DNA of 64,000 bases from contig NZ_JABRXE010000003.1 of NCBI RefSeq assembly GCF_018982945.1, forward strand, positions 62,001-126,000. Direction: 5' to 3'. Shown in pieces: positions 63,504-64,000 of this stretch. The DNA is from Anaerostipes faecalis. GTDB lineage: Bacteria; Bacillota; Clostridia; Lachnospirales; Lachnospiraceae. Both the position numbers and the translations under genes were made by a program. The notes beneath the pieces are model-generated. The model made no database searches. It had not been told where the DNA came from and saw nothing but the letters and a program-made list of their open reading frames with translations. The stretch's first letter is position 1. Every line of letters starts with the position of its first letter.

Positions 63504-63598
63504 AATTCTCTCCTTACATTTTCATTATAATTCATAAAGCCATATTATACTCTATCTCACATAGACCGTCCAGTATCATTCCCATAACTTCCAGATGT

Positions 63599-64000
63599 TT
63601 ACAATGCCGGAAGCCAAAAAGAAAATACTGTACCTTCTCCGAAGGTACTTTCTACTTTTATTTCTCCACCATGAAGTCTTACGATCCATTTTACCATAGA
63701 CAATCCCAGTCCGGTTCCCTGAGAACTACTTCTGCTTTTATCTACCCGATAGAATCGATTCCATATTTTATCTAAAAACTCAGGTTGTATACCGATACCA
63801 TCATCTGCAATCTGTCCTTCCACCCGATTTTCATTTCTTCTTAAATCAATCCATATATGTCCTTTTTCTTTTCCATATGAGACAGCATTTTGAATCAAAT
63901 TCATCATCATTCGCATTAATAGTGTCTGGTCACCCTGCACCATAAGCTGTTCTTCCCCATGAACGGAAATAGATATACATTTCTGCTGTGCCTGTCCTTC
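63599..64000 (-). CDS. Sensor histidine kinase, catalytic domain (5' end outside window)
   Basis: The visible C-terminal ~133 residues form an HATPase_c domain: N-box NLIQNAVSYG, G1 ADDGIGI, F-box LDKIWNRFYRVDKSR, G2 GTGLGLSMVKWIV, with FGEGTVFSFWLP at the end. The frame is open up to base 64000, so the sensor part lies outside. The NSS gene follows after ~95 bases. Whether the kinase controls it is unknown. Confidence 0.92.
   Translation of the reverse strand, partial: EGQAQQKCISISVHGEEQLMVQGDQTLLMRMMMNLIQNAVSYGKEKGHIWIDLRRNENRVEGQIADDGIGIQPEFLDKIWNRFYRVDKSRSSSQGTGLGLSMVKWIVRLHGGEIKVESTFGEGTVFSFWLPAL

Overview
The window looks like a chromosome segment of a low-GC gut Firmicute of the Lachnospiraceae type (Blautia/Ruminococcus/Dorea-like). 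The reasons are Firmicute-style ribosome binding sites, a CdaA-CdaR c-di-AMP operon, a T-box leader, single-gene lysS-greA-dusB-coaX-birA order, and cysteine-rich KTR and VLP proteins in a mobile region. Species cannot be fixed from the sequence alone. Most genes are on the minus strand.

Region 1-16 kb is core. It holds galE (cut by the window edge), a DUF1015 protein, a YfhO-type membrane glycosyltransferase, a GtrA flippase-like protein and a polyprenyl-phosphate glycosyltransferase. Together these three resemble the B. subtilis CsbB/GtcA/YfhO set that decorates cell-wall polymers. The c-di-AMP synthase CdaA and its regulator CdaR follow with two unknown membrane proteins, then a GNAT acetyltransferase, a secreted NlpC/P60 hydrolase, a PpiC isomerase, a YfcC transporter and a PepD dipeptidase.

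Region 16-40 kb is accessory and strikingly decayed. It includes a WYL regulator with an internal deletion, a two-component/ABC system with a truncated kinase and a frameshifted ATPase, an exonuclease that lost its start, fragments of CatA-like acetyltransferases, chimeric macro-domain genes and a VOC fragment. Three TetR-type promoter/operator units control small cassettes (KTR protein, flavodoxin-like proteins, small zinc-ribbon and membrane proteins, an RsgA paralogue). Each cassette has a related hairpin of the GACGCAG type.

Inside this region sits a GC-rich 7.6-kb mobilizable element (about 22,218-29,834). It carries a Mef-like macrolide-type MFS pump behind a six-codon leader peptide and attenuators, an XRE regulator, a VLP protein, a RepA_N-type protein, a likely oriT, a MobV relaxase and a large serine recombinase. 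Both ends can be read: an 18/19 inverted repeat flanked by a shared GT/AC dinucleotide. The insertion lies exactly at the stop codon of a KTR gene and splits a former tetR-ktr-flavodoxin-membrane-catA operon.

Region 40-64 kb is core again: lysS, greA, dusB, coaX, birA, argF, an SGNH hydrolase, a polar amino-acid ABC importer, SPFH/NfeD proteins, an rRNA/tRNA methyltransferase, a KtrAB/TrkAH potassium system, pfkA, dnaE, murF, a T-box-controlled CstA-family transporter, a sodium-dependent (NSS) transporter and the end of a sensor kinase.
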